DNA from: Neisseria sicca
GTDB lineage: Bacteria > Pseudomonadota > Gammaproteobacteria > Burkholderiales > Neisseriaceae
DNA: 64,000 nt
Direction of reading: 5' to 3'
Assembly: GCF_003044565.1 (NCBI RefSeq)
Contig: NZ_POXG01000001.1
Span: 62,001-126,000 of the forward strand
The notes beneath the pieces are model-generated. The model saw only the letters and a list, made by a program, of their open reading frames with translations. It did no database searches and was not told the DNA's origin. Made by a program: the position numbers and the translations under genes. Shown here piece after piece: positions 39,717-48,793 of the stretch (position 1 is its first letter; each line of letters starts with the position of its first letter).

Positions 39717-40910
39717 CAAAACGACCGCCCCGATTTCAGACGACCCCAAAACTCAAGGTCGTCTGAAATCACCTGCCAACCCTAACCCTGTCAGCGGCAA
39801 CCGCCTCAAAGAATACAACGGCATCGAATACACCTACGACGCCTTGGGCAACCTGATCTACCGCCAGCTTCCCGACGGCGAAAACCAATATTACCAATAC
39901 GATCTCGAAAACCAACTCGTCCGCGCCGAAATCAAAAAGCCCGCCGGCAATACCGAAATCTGGACATACGCCTACGACCCGTTCGGAAGACGCCTTTCCA
40001 AAGAACGCCAAGACAAACTCGCCTGGACGAGCACCGACCCGAAACGCACCCACTTCGTCTGGGACGGAACGCGATTACTTCAGGAGTACACCTACAAAGG
40101 CAGCTACACCTATATCTATACCGACCAAGACAGCTACGAACCTTTAGCCCAAATCTTTGACAACGCCAAAGACGGCAAGCAATACCTTGCCTATTTCCAC
40201 AACGACCAAATCGGCATCCCGCGCGAGATGACCGACATCCACGGCAATCTCCTCTGGTACGGCGAATACACCGCCTGGGGTCGTCTGAAAAAGGACGAGC
40301 GGGTTTATAAAGATGCGCATCAGCCGTTCCGGTTGCAGAACCAATACTTCGATGAAGAGACGGGGCTGCACTACAACCTGATGCGCTATTACGAGCCTGA
40401 GGCTGGGCGGTTTGTGAACCAGGACCCGATTGGGTTGTTAGGTGGGGCGAATCTTTATTGGTTTGCGCCTAATTCGCAGATTTGGGTTGATGCTCTAGGA
40501 TTAACTCCTATAGATGGTGGTTCTTACAGTGCTGTACGAAAATCTAGAAAGGGTGGAGAAGTAAATCATATGCCTGCATCTCAAGCATTACAAAATGGGG
40601 GTGGGTCTATTTCAAGAGATAATGCTCCTTCCATTTGGATGGAGACGAATGATCATAGAAAAACTAAGGATAACTTAAATGGAACTGCGAGTTGGGGACG
40701 TTGGAAAGAAGCCGATCGTTGGCGAAGTCACCAAGCTGAATTAATTAGAAAGGGTAAGGTAGGGAAGGCTATGGAAATGGATATTCGGGATATTAAACGA
40801 AAATTTGGAAAAAAATATAATCAGGGGTTAATAGAAATGATTGACTATGCTATTAAAAATGAATACATTAACCGTAAAGAAGGTAGACGTTTAAAAAGGA
40901 AGTATACAAA

Positions 40911-41741
40911 ATGCTAAAAATTAGAAAAAACTCTCTAGATAATATACAGTTAGGGAAAAAAAAGGAGGATTTGCCAGAATCAATAATCAATAATACTTTA
41001 TATTTTTTAGAGTTTGATAGAAGTCATAAAAAATTGGCAGAGTCAACACTTATTACAATATCTGTTAGAGAGGTGCACTCTTTTGATATTAATGGTAAGG
41101 TTATATCTTTTAGGAATATTGTTTCTTTCTTGGAGGGCGAAAATCCATTGGTTGAAGATGAATCATTCTATATATTTCCAAAATATTGTTTAAGTTTGTA
41201 TATAAATTGGGATGAGAAGATATTTAATGAAGTTCTAATTTATGATATCAGCTTAAAAAAAGAGTATGAGAAAGATTCACTCTTGACGTATAAAGAAATT
41301 ATAGAGAATCAACAGCAAAAGAAAAGATTAAACCTTAATAATCTGTCTTTTGTCCCATATGTAGCAGTTGGAAGTTTTAAATTTGGAATGGACTCTCAAT
41401 TATTTTCACAGCAAAATAATTTTAATATTCCAAAAGAGATTTCAAAGAGGCAGATTATTGAATTTGATAAAAATATTTTAATTAGGTTTGATGAGAATAA
41501 ATTAACTCAGGTTGTAATAAATAATAGAAATAATTCTATATTCTATAATAATCTAAACTTATTTTCTCAAGATGCTCTGGATGAATTAATAAGAAGTGAA
41601 GAATACATTGAAAGAAATTTGGGGTATGTTTTTGTTAACTTAGGCCTTGCTATTACGCATGACATAGACACTATATATTTCTTCCATCAATCCTTATTAC
41701 CTTTTTGGAAAAACAAGCACAGGCCTATTACTAGTTGGTAA
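40911..41741 (+). CDS. Putative immunity protein of the second Rhs effector
   Basis: This 276-residue, very AT-rich gene has a start that overlaps the Rhs stop by seven bases, so it is translationally coupled to the toxin. It is rich in Lys, Asn and Ile and has no signal peptide or clear membrane segment. I do not recognise the family. Overlap with the toxin gene and sharing its low-GC composition, unlike the GC-rich shell, argue that toxin tip and immunity gene moved together. Confidence 0.65.
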   Translation: MLKIRKNSLDNIQLGKKKEDLPESIINNTLYFLEFDRSHKKLAESTLITISVREVHSFDINGKVISFRNIVSFLEGENPLVEDESFYIFPKYCLSLYINWDEKIFNEVLIYDISLKKEYEKDSLLTYKEIIENQQQKKRLNLNNLSFVPYVAVGSFKFGMDSQLFSQQNNFNIPKEISKRQIIEFDKNILIRFDENKLTQVVINNRNNSIFYNNLNLFSQDALDELIRSEEYIERNLGYVFVNLGLAITHDIDTIYFFHQSLLPFWKNKHRPITSW

Positions 41742-41778
41742 AGTAATAAATTAAGTCGAGTTAAGACCCAATAAAATT

Positions 41779-41925
41779 GTCAGCAAGCCGTAGCCCGCAC
41801 GATACCTTCAGTTCTGACGTGGGGTATGTGCGGTATGCGTGCGTTTTCTGTTTTTCAGACGACCTCACTATCTTCTTGGAGGTCGTCTGAATCATTTGTT
41901 CTTTAACAATCTTATTAGCAGTTAA
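41779..41925 (+). repeat. Rhs cassette boundary repeat, copy 2
   Basis: Block order is GTCAGCAAGCCGTAGCCCGC, a variable part, GCGTGCGTTTTCTG, a facing pair of uptake sequences (TCAGACGACCTC / GAGGTCGTCTGA), then TTCTTTAACAATCTTA. It matches the copies at 6824-6975 (minus strand) and 45297-45440, and separates the first immunity gene from the second Rhs copy. Confidence 0.75.
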
Positions 41926-41928
41926 CAT

Positions 41929-41964
41929 AGAGGTCGTCTGAAAACCAACTTTCAGACGACCTCT
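41929..41964. repeat. Uptake-sequence inverted repeat at the start of Rhs copy 2
   Basis: AGAGGTCGTCTGAAA and TTTCAGACGACCTCT flank ACCAAC. The right arm coincides with the uptake sequence found inside the intact Rhs gene at about 37450-37462, and Rhs homology begins exactly here, so this looks like the recombination joint. A very similar pair is at 45457-45492. Confidence 0.75.
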
Positions 41965-42749
41965 GCCAAATCGCCTCCCCCGACGGCGGCGCACCGCCTC
42001 ACCTCCGTCACCTTCAACGGCAAGGAACTGGTGCGCTACGACTACGACGGCTACGGCGATTTGACCGCCGTTTACGGACGCGACGGCAAAAAACTGCGCG
42101 GTTTCGCCTACCGCAACCACATCATGGTCGAACACAGCCAGCCCGACGGACTGGTATCCCGCTACGAATACGACCGTTACGACACCGACGGCAAAGTGCT
42201 CAAAAGCAGCAACAACCTCGGCGAAGCATGGACGTTCGACTACCGCAAAGACCATACCGTCGTTACCGACGCACTGGGGCGGACGGAAGTGTACGGTTTC
42301 GATGAAAACCAAGAACTCGTCTACCGCATCGACGCCGACGGACAACGCAGCGACAGCGAACGCGACAGCTACGGCCGCATTACCGTAGAACGCGACCCCC
42401 TCGGACGCGAAACCCGCTATCTCTACGATACCGAAGGCAACGTCATCGCCATCACCGCACCGGACGGCAGCAGCACCCAAATCGACTACCACGAAACCCT
42501 CAACCTGCCGGTTGCCGTCAACGATCCCGCAGGCAGGATTACCGCCTACGATTACGACGGACGCGGCAACCTCGTCAGCATCACCAATCCCGCCGGTTAC
42601 ACCACCCGCTACGGCTACAATGCCCAATGGTTGCCCGAAACCATTACCGACGCCTTAGGCAAAACCCGACACCTACACTACGACACCCTCGACCAGCTCG
42701 TCTGCTTTACCGACTGTACCGGCGAAACCACCCGTTTCGGTTACACCGA

Positions 42750-42769
42750 ATACGGCGATATACGGCGAT
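42750..42769 (+). repeat. Tandem 10-bp duplication, second copy
   Basis: ATACGGCGAT twice in tandem, identical to 38498-38517, producing the same frameshift in the second Rhs copy. Confidence 0.9.
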
Positions 42770-43936
42770 CTCGAAACCGTTACCGATGCGCTGGGCCATA
42801 CCACCCGCCATCATTACGACGCAGCGGGTAACCCCGTCCGTACCGATTATCCCGACGGCAGTCACGAAACCTTCGAATACGACCGCCTCAACCGGCTAAC
42901 CGCCCACATCGACGGACTCGGTGCCAAAACCGCCTACGAACTCGCGGTGGACGGACTGCCGCTCAAACGCACCAACGCGCTGGGCCATACCTTCGCCTAC
43001 GCCTACGACAAAGCCCGCCGTCTGACCGTCCTCACCAACGAAAACGGCGAAACCTACCGTCTCGATTACGACCCGACCGACAACCTGATCCAAGAAACCG
43101 GCTGGGACGGCAAAATCACCGCCTACGGCTACGATGCCGCCGGACAGCTGGTTCAACAGACCGAATACGGTCAAAGCACCGATAAAGGCCGTCTGAAAGA
43201 CCGTCCCGAGACTTGGCACATCCACCACTTCAAACGCAACATCCTCGGCCAACTGATCGAAAAACAAAGCCGCAAAGTGTCCCACAAAAACGGGCAAAGC
43301 AAAGACGAAGGCATCAGCCGCACCCGTTTTGAATACGACCCCATTACCGGCAACCTGACCAAAGCCCGCAACCAACACAGCAGCGTCGAACTTGCCTACG
43401 ACGAACTCGACCGCCTCATCGGCGAAACCACCGTCCACAACGGCCAAAGCGCCACCGTAGGCTACCAATACGACCCGCTGGGCAACCGCATCCGCACCAT
43501 CCTGCCCGACGGCCGCCATATCGATTACCTGTACTACGGCAGCGGACACCTGCACCAAATCAGCCTCGACGGCGAAGTCATCACCGATATCGAACGCGAC
43601 AAACTGCATCGCGAAATCCAAAGGACGCAGGGCAGCATCAGCAGCCTGTACGACTACGACCCCATGGGTCGTCTGAAAAGCCAGCGTACCGTCTGGAGCG
43701 GCACACAAACGCTTCACGGCAAACAAAACCCGTTGGCCGGCGGCGCCGTCAACCGCCGCTACGCCTACGACAAAGCCGGCAACCTGATTCAAAGCGCCGA
43801 CCAAAGAAGCGGCGTACTCAATTACATCTATGACAAAATCGGACGTATTCAGGAAGCCCGCAACAGCCAAACCGGCCGCAGCGAAATCTTTGCCTTCGAC
43901 CCCGCCCACAACATCCTCGACATTCCAACATCTACT

Positions 43937-43968
43937 CCCTCTCCCGTGGGAGAGGGTCGGGGAGAGGG
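43937..43968. repeat. REP-like palindrome inside Rhs copy 2
   Basis: CCCTCTCCCGTGGGAGAGGG followed by TCGGGGAGAGGG, at the position equivalent to 39685 in the first copy. Confidence 0.75.
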
Positions 43969-44944
43969 CAAAACGACCGCTCCGATTTCAGACGACCCCC
44001 AAACTCAAGGTCGTCTGAAATCCCCCGCCAACCCCAACCTTACCAGCGGAAACCGCCTCAAAGAATACAACGGCATCGAATACAACTACGACGCATTGGG
44101 CAATTTGATCTACCGCCAGCTGCCCAATGGCGAAAACCAATATTACCAATACGATTTAGAAAACCAACTCGTCCGCGCCGAAATCAAAAAAGCAGCGGGC
44201 AATACCGAAATCTAGACATACGCCTACGACCCGTTCGGACGAAGACTGAGTAAGGAAAGAAAAGACAAACTCGCCTGGACGAGTACCGACCCGAAACGCA
44301 CCCACTTCGTCTGGGACGGAACGCGATTACTCCAGGAGTACACCTACAAAGGAAACTACACCTATATCTACACCGACCAAGACAGCTACGAACCTTTAGC
44401 CCAAGTCTTCCGCAACAATCAAGACGAAGCGCAATACCTCGCCTATTTCCACAACGACCAAATCGGCATCCCGAAAGAGATGACCGATATCCACGGCAAT
44501 CTGTTGTGGTACGGCGAATACACCGCTTGGGGCCGTCTGAAAAAGGACGGGCGGGTTTATAAGGATGCGCATCAGCCGTTCAGATTGCAAAACCAGTATT
44601 ATGATGAAGAGACGGGGCTGCATTACAACCTGATGCGTTATTACGAGGCGGAGGCTGGGCGGTTTGTAAATCAGGACCCGATTGGGTTGTGGGGTGGGGA
44701 GAATCTTTATGGGTTTGTGCCTAATATTCAGATTTGGATCGATCCCTTAGGTGTCAACTTATACGAGAGGCGAAAAAAAGAGGAGCTAAAATTCAATATC
44801 TTGGAGCTACAAAACCAATGTGTGGTAGATGCGAGAAAGGAGCGAGAAGAGCAGGGATACTGAGACGTATCATAACCCCAATTAAGAGTAGACACTGTTA
44901 GTATTTAATATTTTTAAATTTATTTAAAATTAAAGGAGTCCAAT

Positions 44945-45271
44945 ATGAAGCCGATAGAATTGGATGAAATTCCAAATGATATTTTTATTCAGGATATAAA
45001 AGAGTTAACGCATAGTTTTTCAATAGAATTTCCTGATATATTTAAACAACTTTTGATAGAGTTAAATGTATCAAAAGATAATTTATTTATCACGGATTTT
45101 ATTGAACATCAAAAGATAGCCGACTCATACACAGGGTATGTTTTTGACAAAACCCACAAAAAAATGTACGACTATACAATTAAAAATAAGAAACTTAGTA
45201 TTTTTGAAGTTGATATAAAAAAACTAACTACTAAGAACACGGATAGCATCCGAGTGTTGGATGATCTTTAA
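44945..45271 (+). CDS. Putative orphan immunity protein
   Basis: This 108-residue, acidic, AT-rich gene lies after the decayed Rhs toxin tip. A good ribosome site (AAAGGAG, 6 bases before the ATG) suggests it is still translated although its toxin is broken. No signal peptide or membrane segment is seen and no family is recognised. Keeping an intact immunity gene beside a dead toxin would protect against neighbours that carry the active version; this is inference from context. Confidence 0.6.
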   Translation: MKPIELDEIPNDIFIQDIKELTHSFSIEFPDIFKQLLIELNVSKDNLFITDFIEHQKIADSYTGYVFDKTHKKMYDYTIKNKKLSIFEVDIKKLTTKNTDSIRVLDDL

Positions 45272-45296
45272 AATGCGAGCTATATTTGCATAAAGT

Positions 45297-45440
45297 GTCA
45301 GCAAGTCCTAGCTCGCACAAACATTTGGTTCTGAAATAGGATTTGTGTTTCAAAGCACGCACGCAGTTTTTGCTTTTCAGACGACCTCAATACTTTTTTT
45401 GAAGTCGTCTGAAAGACTGTTTCTTTAATAATCCGACTAC
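45297..45440 (+). repeat. Rhs cassette boundary repeat, copy 3
   Basis: GTCAGCAAGTCCTAGCTCGCAC, a variable part, GCACGCAGTTTTTGC, facing uptake sequences, then TTCTTTAATAATCCGA: the same block order as 41779-41925. It marks the right edge of the Rhs island; beyond it ordinary chromosomal genes resume. Confidence 0.7.
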
Positions 45441-45456
45441 TGCTCAGTATAAGTAT

Positions 45457-45492
45457 AAAGGTCGTCTGAAACACAACTTTCAGACGACCTTT
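45457..45492. terminator. Uptake-sequence hairpin between the Rhs island and azoR
   Basis: AAAGGTCGTCTGAAA and TTTCAGACGACCTTT flank a six-base loop. Lying between convergent genes, it can terminate from both sides. Confidence 0.7.
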
Positions 45493-45507
45493 GATTAGCT
45501 GAAATAG

Positions 45508-46131
45508 TCAGGAGTTGAAAGAGTCGTATACGTCATCGATTTTTGCACAGGCGCGTTGGACTGCGGCTTCCCAGTCGCCTGCCGTACCTTCGGCGTAAAC
45601 GGTATCCACGGAGGCAAAGCCCAAGAAGCCGCCGAGTAATGTTTTCAAATAGCTTGAAGCGAAATCCATTTGTGCCATCGGACCTTCGCTATAAACGCTG
45701 CCGCTGGCCTGCAACAGCAGCACCTTATGCTCGCCCATCAAACCTTTCGGCGTACCGTCTTCGCCGTAGCGGAAGGTTTCGCCGGGCATAACCAGATTGT
45801 CTAGCCAGTCTTTCAGGAGGGCGGGAATGGCGAAGTTATACATAGGGTAGGCGATAACGAGACGGCGGGCGGATTTGACTTGGTTCACAACCGACATCAG
45901 CCTAGCCTGTAGCGCAGCTTGTTCCTCGTTCGGTTGTTGCCCTTGAAACAGGGTAACGGTAAACATTTCCAGTACTGCCTTATCCAAAGGCTGAATATCT
46001 GCTTCTGCCAAATTTACCGTTTGCACGCTGCCTGCAGGCATTTTGGTCAGTAGGTGGGCAACCATGCGATTGGTGGCGGAAGCAGTAGAATGTGGATCAG
46101 GATGTGCATTGATAATCAGGGTGTCAATCAT
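45508..46131 (-). CDS. azoR: FMN-dependent NADH-azoreductase / quinone reductase
   Basis: This 207-residue flavodoxin-fold enzyme of the AzoR/NQO family carries out two-electron reduction of quinones or azo compounds with NADH and FMN. The N-terminus LIINAHPDPHSTASATN binds the flavin phosphate. YPMYNFAIPALLKDWLDN and GETFRYGEDGTPKGL are the conserved FMN and subunit-contact blocks. It is monocistronic, flanked by uptake-sequence hairpins on both sides. The native substrate is unknown; quinone detoxification is the usual inference. Confidence 0.9.
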   Translation of the reverse strand: MIDTLIINAHPDPHSTASATNRMVAHLLTKMPAGSVQTVNLAEADIQPLDKAVLEMFTVTLFQGQQPNEEQAALQARLMSVVNQVKSARRLVIAYPMYNFAIPALLKDWLDNLVMPGETFRYGEDGTPKGLMGEHKVLLLQASGSVYSEGPMAQMDFASSYLKTLLGGFLGFASVDTVYAEGTAGDWEAAVQRACAKIDDVYDSFNS

Positions 46132-46170
46132 TTCAGCGTCCTTTCTAGGTATTGTTGGAATGATAATAGA

Positions 46171-46210
46171 TTTTCAGACGACCTACGATACCGTATGGTC
46201 GTCTGAAAAC
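46171..46210. terminator. Uptake-sequence inverted repeat between ilvD and azoR
   Basis: TTTTCAGACGACCT at 46171 pairs with TGGTCGTCTGAAAA ending at 46209. It follows the ilvD stop on the minus strand and would end its transcript before azoR. Confidence 0.7.
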
Positions 46211-46228
46211 CTTTATTGCCGCACTGCT

Positions 46229-48088
46229 TTAGCGTTCGATTTGCGATACGTCGCGTACCGCGCCTTTGTCGGCGGAAGTCGCCATCGCGCCGTAGGCACG
46301 CAGGGCGGCGGAGACGTAACGGTCGCGGTTTTCCGGTTTCCACGCTTTGCTGCCGCGCGCTTCCATTTCGGCGCGGCGTTTTGCGAGTTCTTCGTCGGAT
46401 ACTTTCAGATTAATGCTGCGGTTTGGGATGTCGATTTCAATCGTGTCACCTTCGTGCACCAAGCCGATTGCGCCGCCTTCGGCCGCTTCGGGTGAAGCGT
46501 GGCCGATGGAGAGGCCTGATGTGCCGCCGGAGAAGCGTCCGTCCGTCAGCAAGGCGCAGGCTTTGCCGAGGCCTTTGGATTTCAGATAGGAAGTCGGATA
46601 CAGCATTTCCTGCATACCGGGGCCGCCTTTCGGGCCTTCGTAGCGGATAATGACGATGTCGCCGGCGACGATTTGGTTGCCCAAAATGCCTTCGACAGCG
46701 GCTTCTTGGCTTTCAAACACACGGGCGCGGCCGGTGAATTTGAGGATGCTCTCGTCCACGCCTGCGGTTTTCACCACGCAGCCACGCTCGGCGATGTTGC
46801 CGAAAAGTACCGCCAAGCCGCCGTCTTGCGAGTAGGCGTGTTCGACGTTGCGGATGCAGCCTTTTTCGCGGTCGAGGTCGAGGGTTTTCCACATGCGGTT
46901 TTGCGAGAACGCTTGGGTGGTGCGCACGCCGCCGGGTGCGGCTTTGAAGCGTTCGATGGCGTGAGTGTTTTCGGGATTGGTCACGTCCCATTGTTCAATC
47001 GCGTCTTTCAGCGTCGGCGCGTGGATGGTGTACACGTCGGTGTGCAGTTTGCCCGCTTTGTCCAGTTCTTTCAGGATGGCGAAGATGCCGCCGGCGCGGT
47101 GCACGTCTTCCATGTAGTAGTCGTGGTTGTTGGGCGCGGTTTTGCAGATGCAGGGGACGACGCGGCTTAAGCGGTCGATGTCGGCCATTTTGAAATCCAC
47201 GCCCGCTTCGTTGGCGACGGCGAGCAAATGCAGGATGGTGTTGGTGGAGCCGCCCATGGCGATGTCCATGGTCATGGCATTTTCAAACGCTTTTTTGGTG
47301 GCGATGCTGCGCGGCAGTACGGTTTCGTCGTCTTGCTCGTAATAGCGTTTGGTGATTTCGACAATCATGCGGCCTGCTTCGAGGAACAATTCTTTGCGGC
47401 CGGCGTGGGTGGCGAGGTAGGAGCCGTTGCCAGGCAGGGACAGGCCGAGCGCTTCGGTCAGGCAGTTCATGGAGTTAGCGGTGAACATGCCGGAGCAGGA
47501 ACCGCAGGTCGGGCAGGCGTTTTGCTCAACTTCTTCGACCTGTTGGTTGCTGATATTGTCGTCCGCCGATTCAATCATGGCATCAATCAAGTCCAAGCGG
47601 CGTTCGGGTTGAATGTTTGCCACGCCGATGACCTTGCCCGCTTCCATCGGACCACCGGAAACGAAGATAGTCGGGATGTTCAGGCGCATGGCGGCAATCA
47701 GCATTCCGGGGGTGATTTTGTCGCAGTTGGAAATGCACACCAGCGCGTCAGCACAGTGGGCGTTGACCATGTATTCGATGGAGTCGGCAATCAAATCGCG
47801 GCTAGGCAGAGAGTACAGCATACCGCTGTGTCCCATGGCGATGCCGTCGTCGATGGCGATGGTGTTGAATTCTTTAGCGATTGCACCGGCTTTTTCAATT
47901 TCGCGGGCAACCAGTTGGCCCATATTGTGCAGATGGACATGTCCGGGGACAAATTGGGTGAACGAGTTGGCAACGGCGATGATGGGCTTGCCGAAGTCGG
48001 TTTCCATCACGCCGGTGGCGCGCCACAATGCGCGTGCGCCCGCCATATTGCGGCCGTGAGTGGAGGTTTTGGAGCGGTATTCTGGCAT
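46229..48088 (-). CDS. ilvD: Dihydroxy-acid dehydratase
   Basis: This iron-sulfur enzyme of valine, leucine and isoleucine biosynthesis converts 2,3-dihydroxy acids to 2-oxo acids. It has 619 residues, full length. The cluster-ligand motifs are [12 protein letters not shown] and [36 protein letters not shown] near the C-terminus is the conserved IlvD/Edd block. No other ilv genes are in the window. Uptake-sequence pairs flank both sides, suggesting a single-gene unit. Confidence 0.97.
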   Translation of the reverse strand: MPEYRSKTSTHGRNMAGARALWRATGVMETDFGKPIIAVANSFTQFVPGHVHLHNMGQLVAREIEKAGAIAKEFNTIAIDDGIAMGHSGMLYSLPSRDLIADSIEYMVNAHCADALVCISNCDKITPGMLIAAMRLNIPTIFVSGGPMEAGKVIGVANIQPERRLDLIDAMIESADDNISNQQVEEVEQNACPTCGSCSGMFTANSMNCLTEALGLSLPGNGSYLATHAGRKELFLEAGRMIVEITKRYYEQDDETVLPRSIATKKAFENAMTMDIAMGGSTNTILHLLAVANEAGVDFKMADIDRLSRVVPCICKTAPNNHDYYMEDVHRAGGIFAILKELDKAGKLHTDVYTIHAPTLKDAIEQWDVTNPENTHAIERFKAAPGGVRTTQAFSQNRMWKTLDLDREKGCIRNVEHAYSQDGGLAVLFGNIAERGCVVKTAGVDESILKFTGRARVFESQEAAVEGILGNQIVAGDIVIIRYEGPKGGPGMQEMLYPTSYLKSKGLGKACALLTDGRFSGGTSGLSIGHASPEAAEGGAIGLVHEGDTIEIDIPNRSINLKVSDEELAKRRAEMEARGSKAWKPENRDRYVSAALRAYGAMATSADKGAVRDVSQIER

Positions 48089-48123
48089 GGAGTGTTCCTC
48101 AGAGGGGATATTTTGAAAGGCAG

Positions 48124-48175
48124 GCCGTCTGAAATAAAGGTATCGACTTGAGCAACCTTTGTTTCAGACGGCATT
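48124..48175. repeat. Facing uptake sequences of a different dialect upstream of ilvD
   Basis: GGCCGTCTGAAA at about 48123 and TTTCAGACGGC ending at 48173 have CCG where the local dialect has TCG. This is the form common in other Neisseria species and may show DNA from a relative. Confidence 0.5.
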
Positions 48176-48218
48176 TAGACCGGTATTTTATATGAAATAC
48201 CGCATAATAAGAAATGCT

Positions 48219-48632
48219 TTAAGCGAAACGAAAGGTCGTCTGAAACAAGGTTTCGAATTGAAGAAAACCGAGTTTCAGACGACCTTCAATGAAGAGCTTT
48301 GCCATTTTTAACATATAGATGGTGCAACTGCTATGCTGTTTGCTGGCAGACAGGCTTTCGGCACGAAGGAAATGTGCGGAGAATTTGGTTTTAATCAGCC
48401 GCCAGCGCAGGGAATAATCCGCATCGTCGGGCGGCAGCGTCCAAATGGCGTGAATATGGTTCGGCAGTACGCATACGGCGACGGTTTCAAAGGGATATTG
48501 TTTTTGCACATCCACATAAGCCGCACGCAATAAGTCGATATGTTCGACAAGCAGGCGCGATTTTGGGTTGGTGAGTTTGACGGTGAAAAAGAATGTGCCG
48601 CCGGCAATGAAGTTTCTGCGATAACACGCCAT
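48219..48632 (-). pseudogene. REP-associated tyrosine transposase (RAYT), truncated
   Basis: The N-terminal part is a clear Y1/RAYT transposase: MACYRRNFIAGGTFFFTVKL, then VLPNHIHAIWTLPPDDADYSLRWRLIK with the HUH metal-binding histidines. After about residue 97 the sequence stops resembling the family, and the usual C-terminal part with the catalytic tyrosine and the HFNPVKHG-type block is absent. The last 22 codons run into a pair of uptake sequences. It is therefore probably inactive. Intact family members mobilise REP-like palindromes. Confidence 0.85.
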
Positions 48633-48726
48633 AGGATTTTTGTTTTTGGTTTGAGCGTTGGAGAAGGAATGGTTTGTTGTTTAAGGTTTTAACAAAGTTA
48701 AAAGTTGAAACGGAGAACCGCCAATC

Positions 48727-48765
48727 AAGCAACCGTGTGTGTGTGCAGTATACACGCGGTTGCTT
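48727..48765. repeat. Inverted repeat, possible terminator of the defence gene pair
   Basis: AAGCAACCGTGTGT and ACACGCGGTTGCTT form a 14-base stem with one wobble/mismatch. It lies about 30 bases after the stop of the STAND gene on the minus strand and beside the RAYT remnant. No T-tract follows, so it could equally be a REP-type hairpin. Confidence 0.5.
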
Positions 48766-48793
48766 GGCATCAAGCTACAGCTTGTGAATGTAC

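Larger units (their letters stand above)
36681..40917 (+). pseudogene. Second full-length Rhs gene, frameshifted, with HNH-like candidate toxin tip
   Basis: This Rhs polymorphic toxin is split by a +1 shift at 38498-38517. The first frame (36681-38579) encodes an N-terminus unlike the DUF4150 one: a hydrophobic segment (about 35-85) and GHGHCIPCKVAAAIGNPVN, with no PAAR domain I recognise, then the Rhs shell. The second frame (to 40917) carries the rest of the shell to NQDPIGL and VDALGL (Ala replaces Pro) and a 137-residue tip with GEVNHMPASQAL, METNDHRKT and DIKRKFGKKYNQGLIE. The His pattern suggests a metal-dependent nuclease, but I cannot name the family firmly. Removing one 10-bp unit would restore one frame of about 1408 codons, so it could be switchable rather than dead. 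Confidence 0.85.
41952..44901 (+). pseudogene. Decayed partial Rhs copy with a remnant toxin tip
   Basis: This is a near-copy of the Rhs gene at 36681-40917 without its N-terminus. From about 41993 it matches 37741 onward, apparently base for base over the first 1.1 kb, then diverges slightly. Lesions: a deletion of about 248 bp at 41993 (relative to 37493-37740), the 10-bp duplication at 42750-42769, a TGG-to-TAG stop at 44213-44215, and a seven-A tract at about 44773 after which the tip continues better in another frame. The core ends NQDPIGL...WIDPLGV. In the shifted frame the tip reads GAKIQYLGATKPMCGRC, recalling the P-C-x-x-C end of deaminase toxins, but the upstream catalytic part is missing. 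It is probably a cassette store. Confidence 0.85.

Noticed and set aside
41840..41964. Closely spaced repeated 12-13-mers that could be mistaken for a CRISPR array
   Set aside because: They are uptake sequences in facing pairs, not regularly spaced direct repeats; no cas genes are present.
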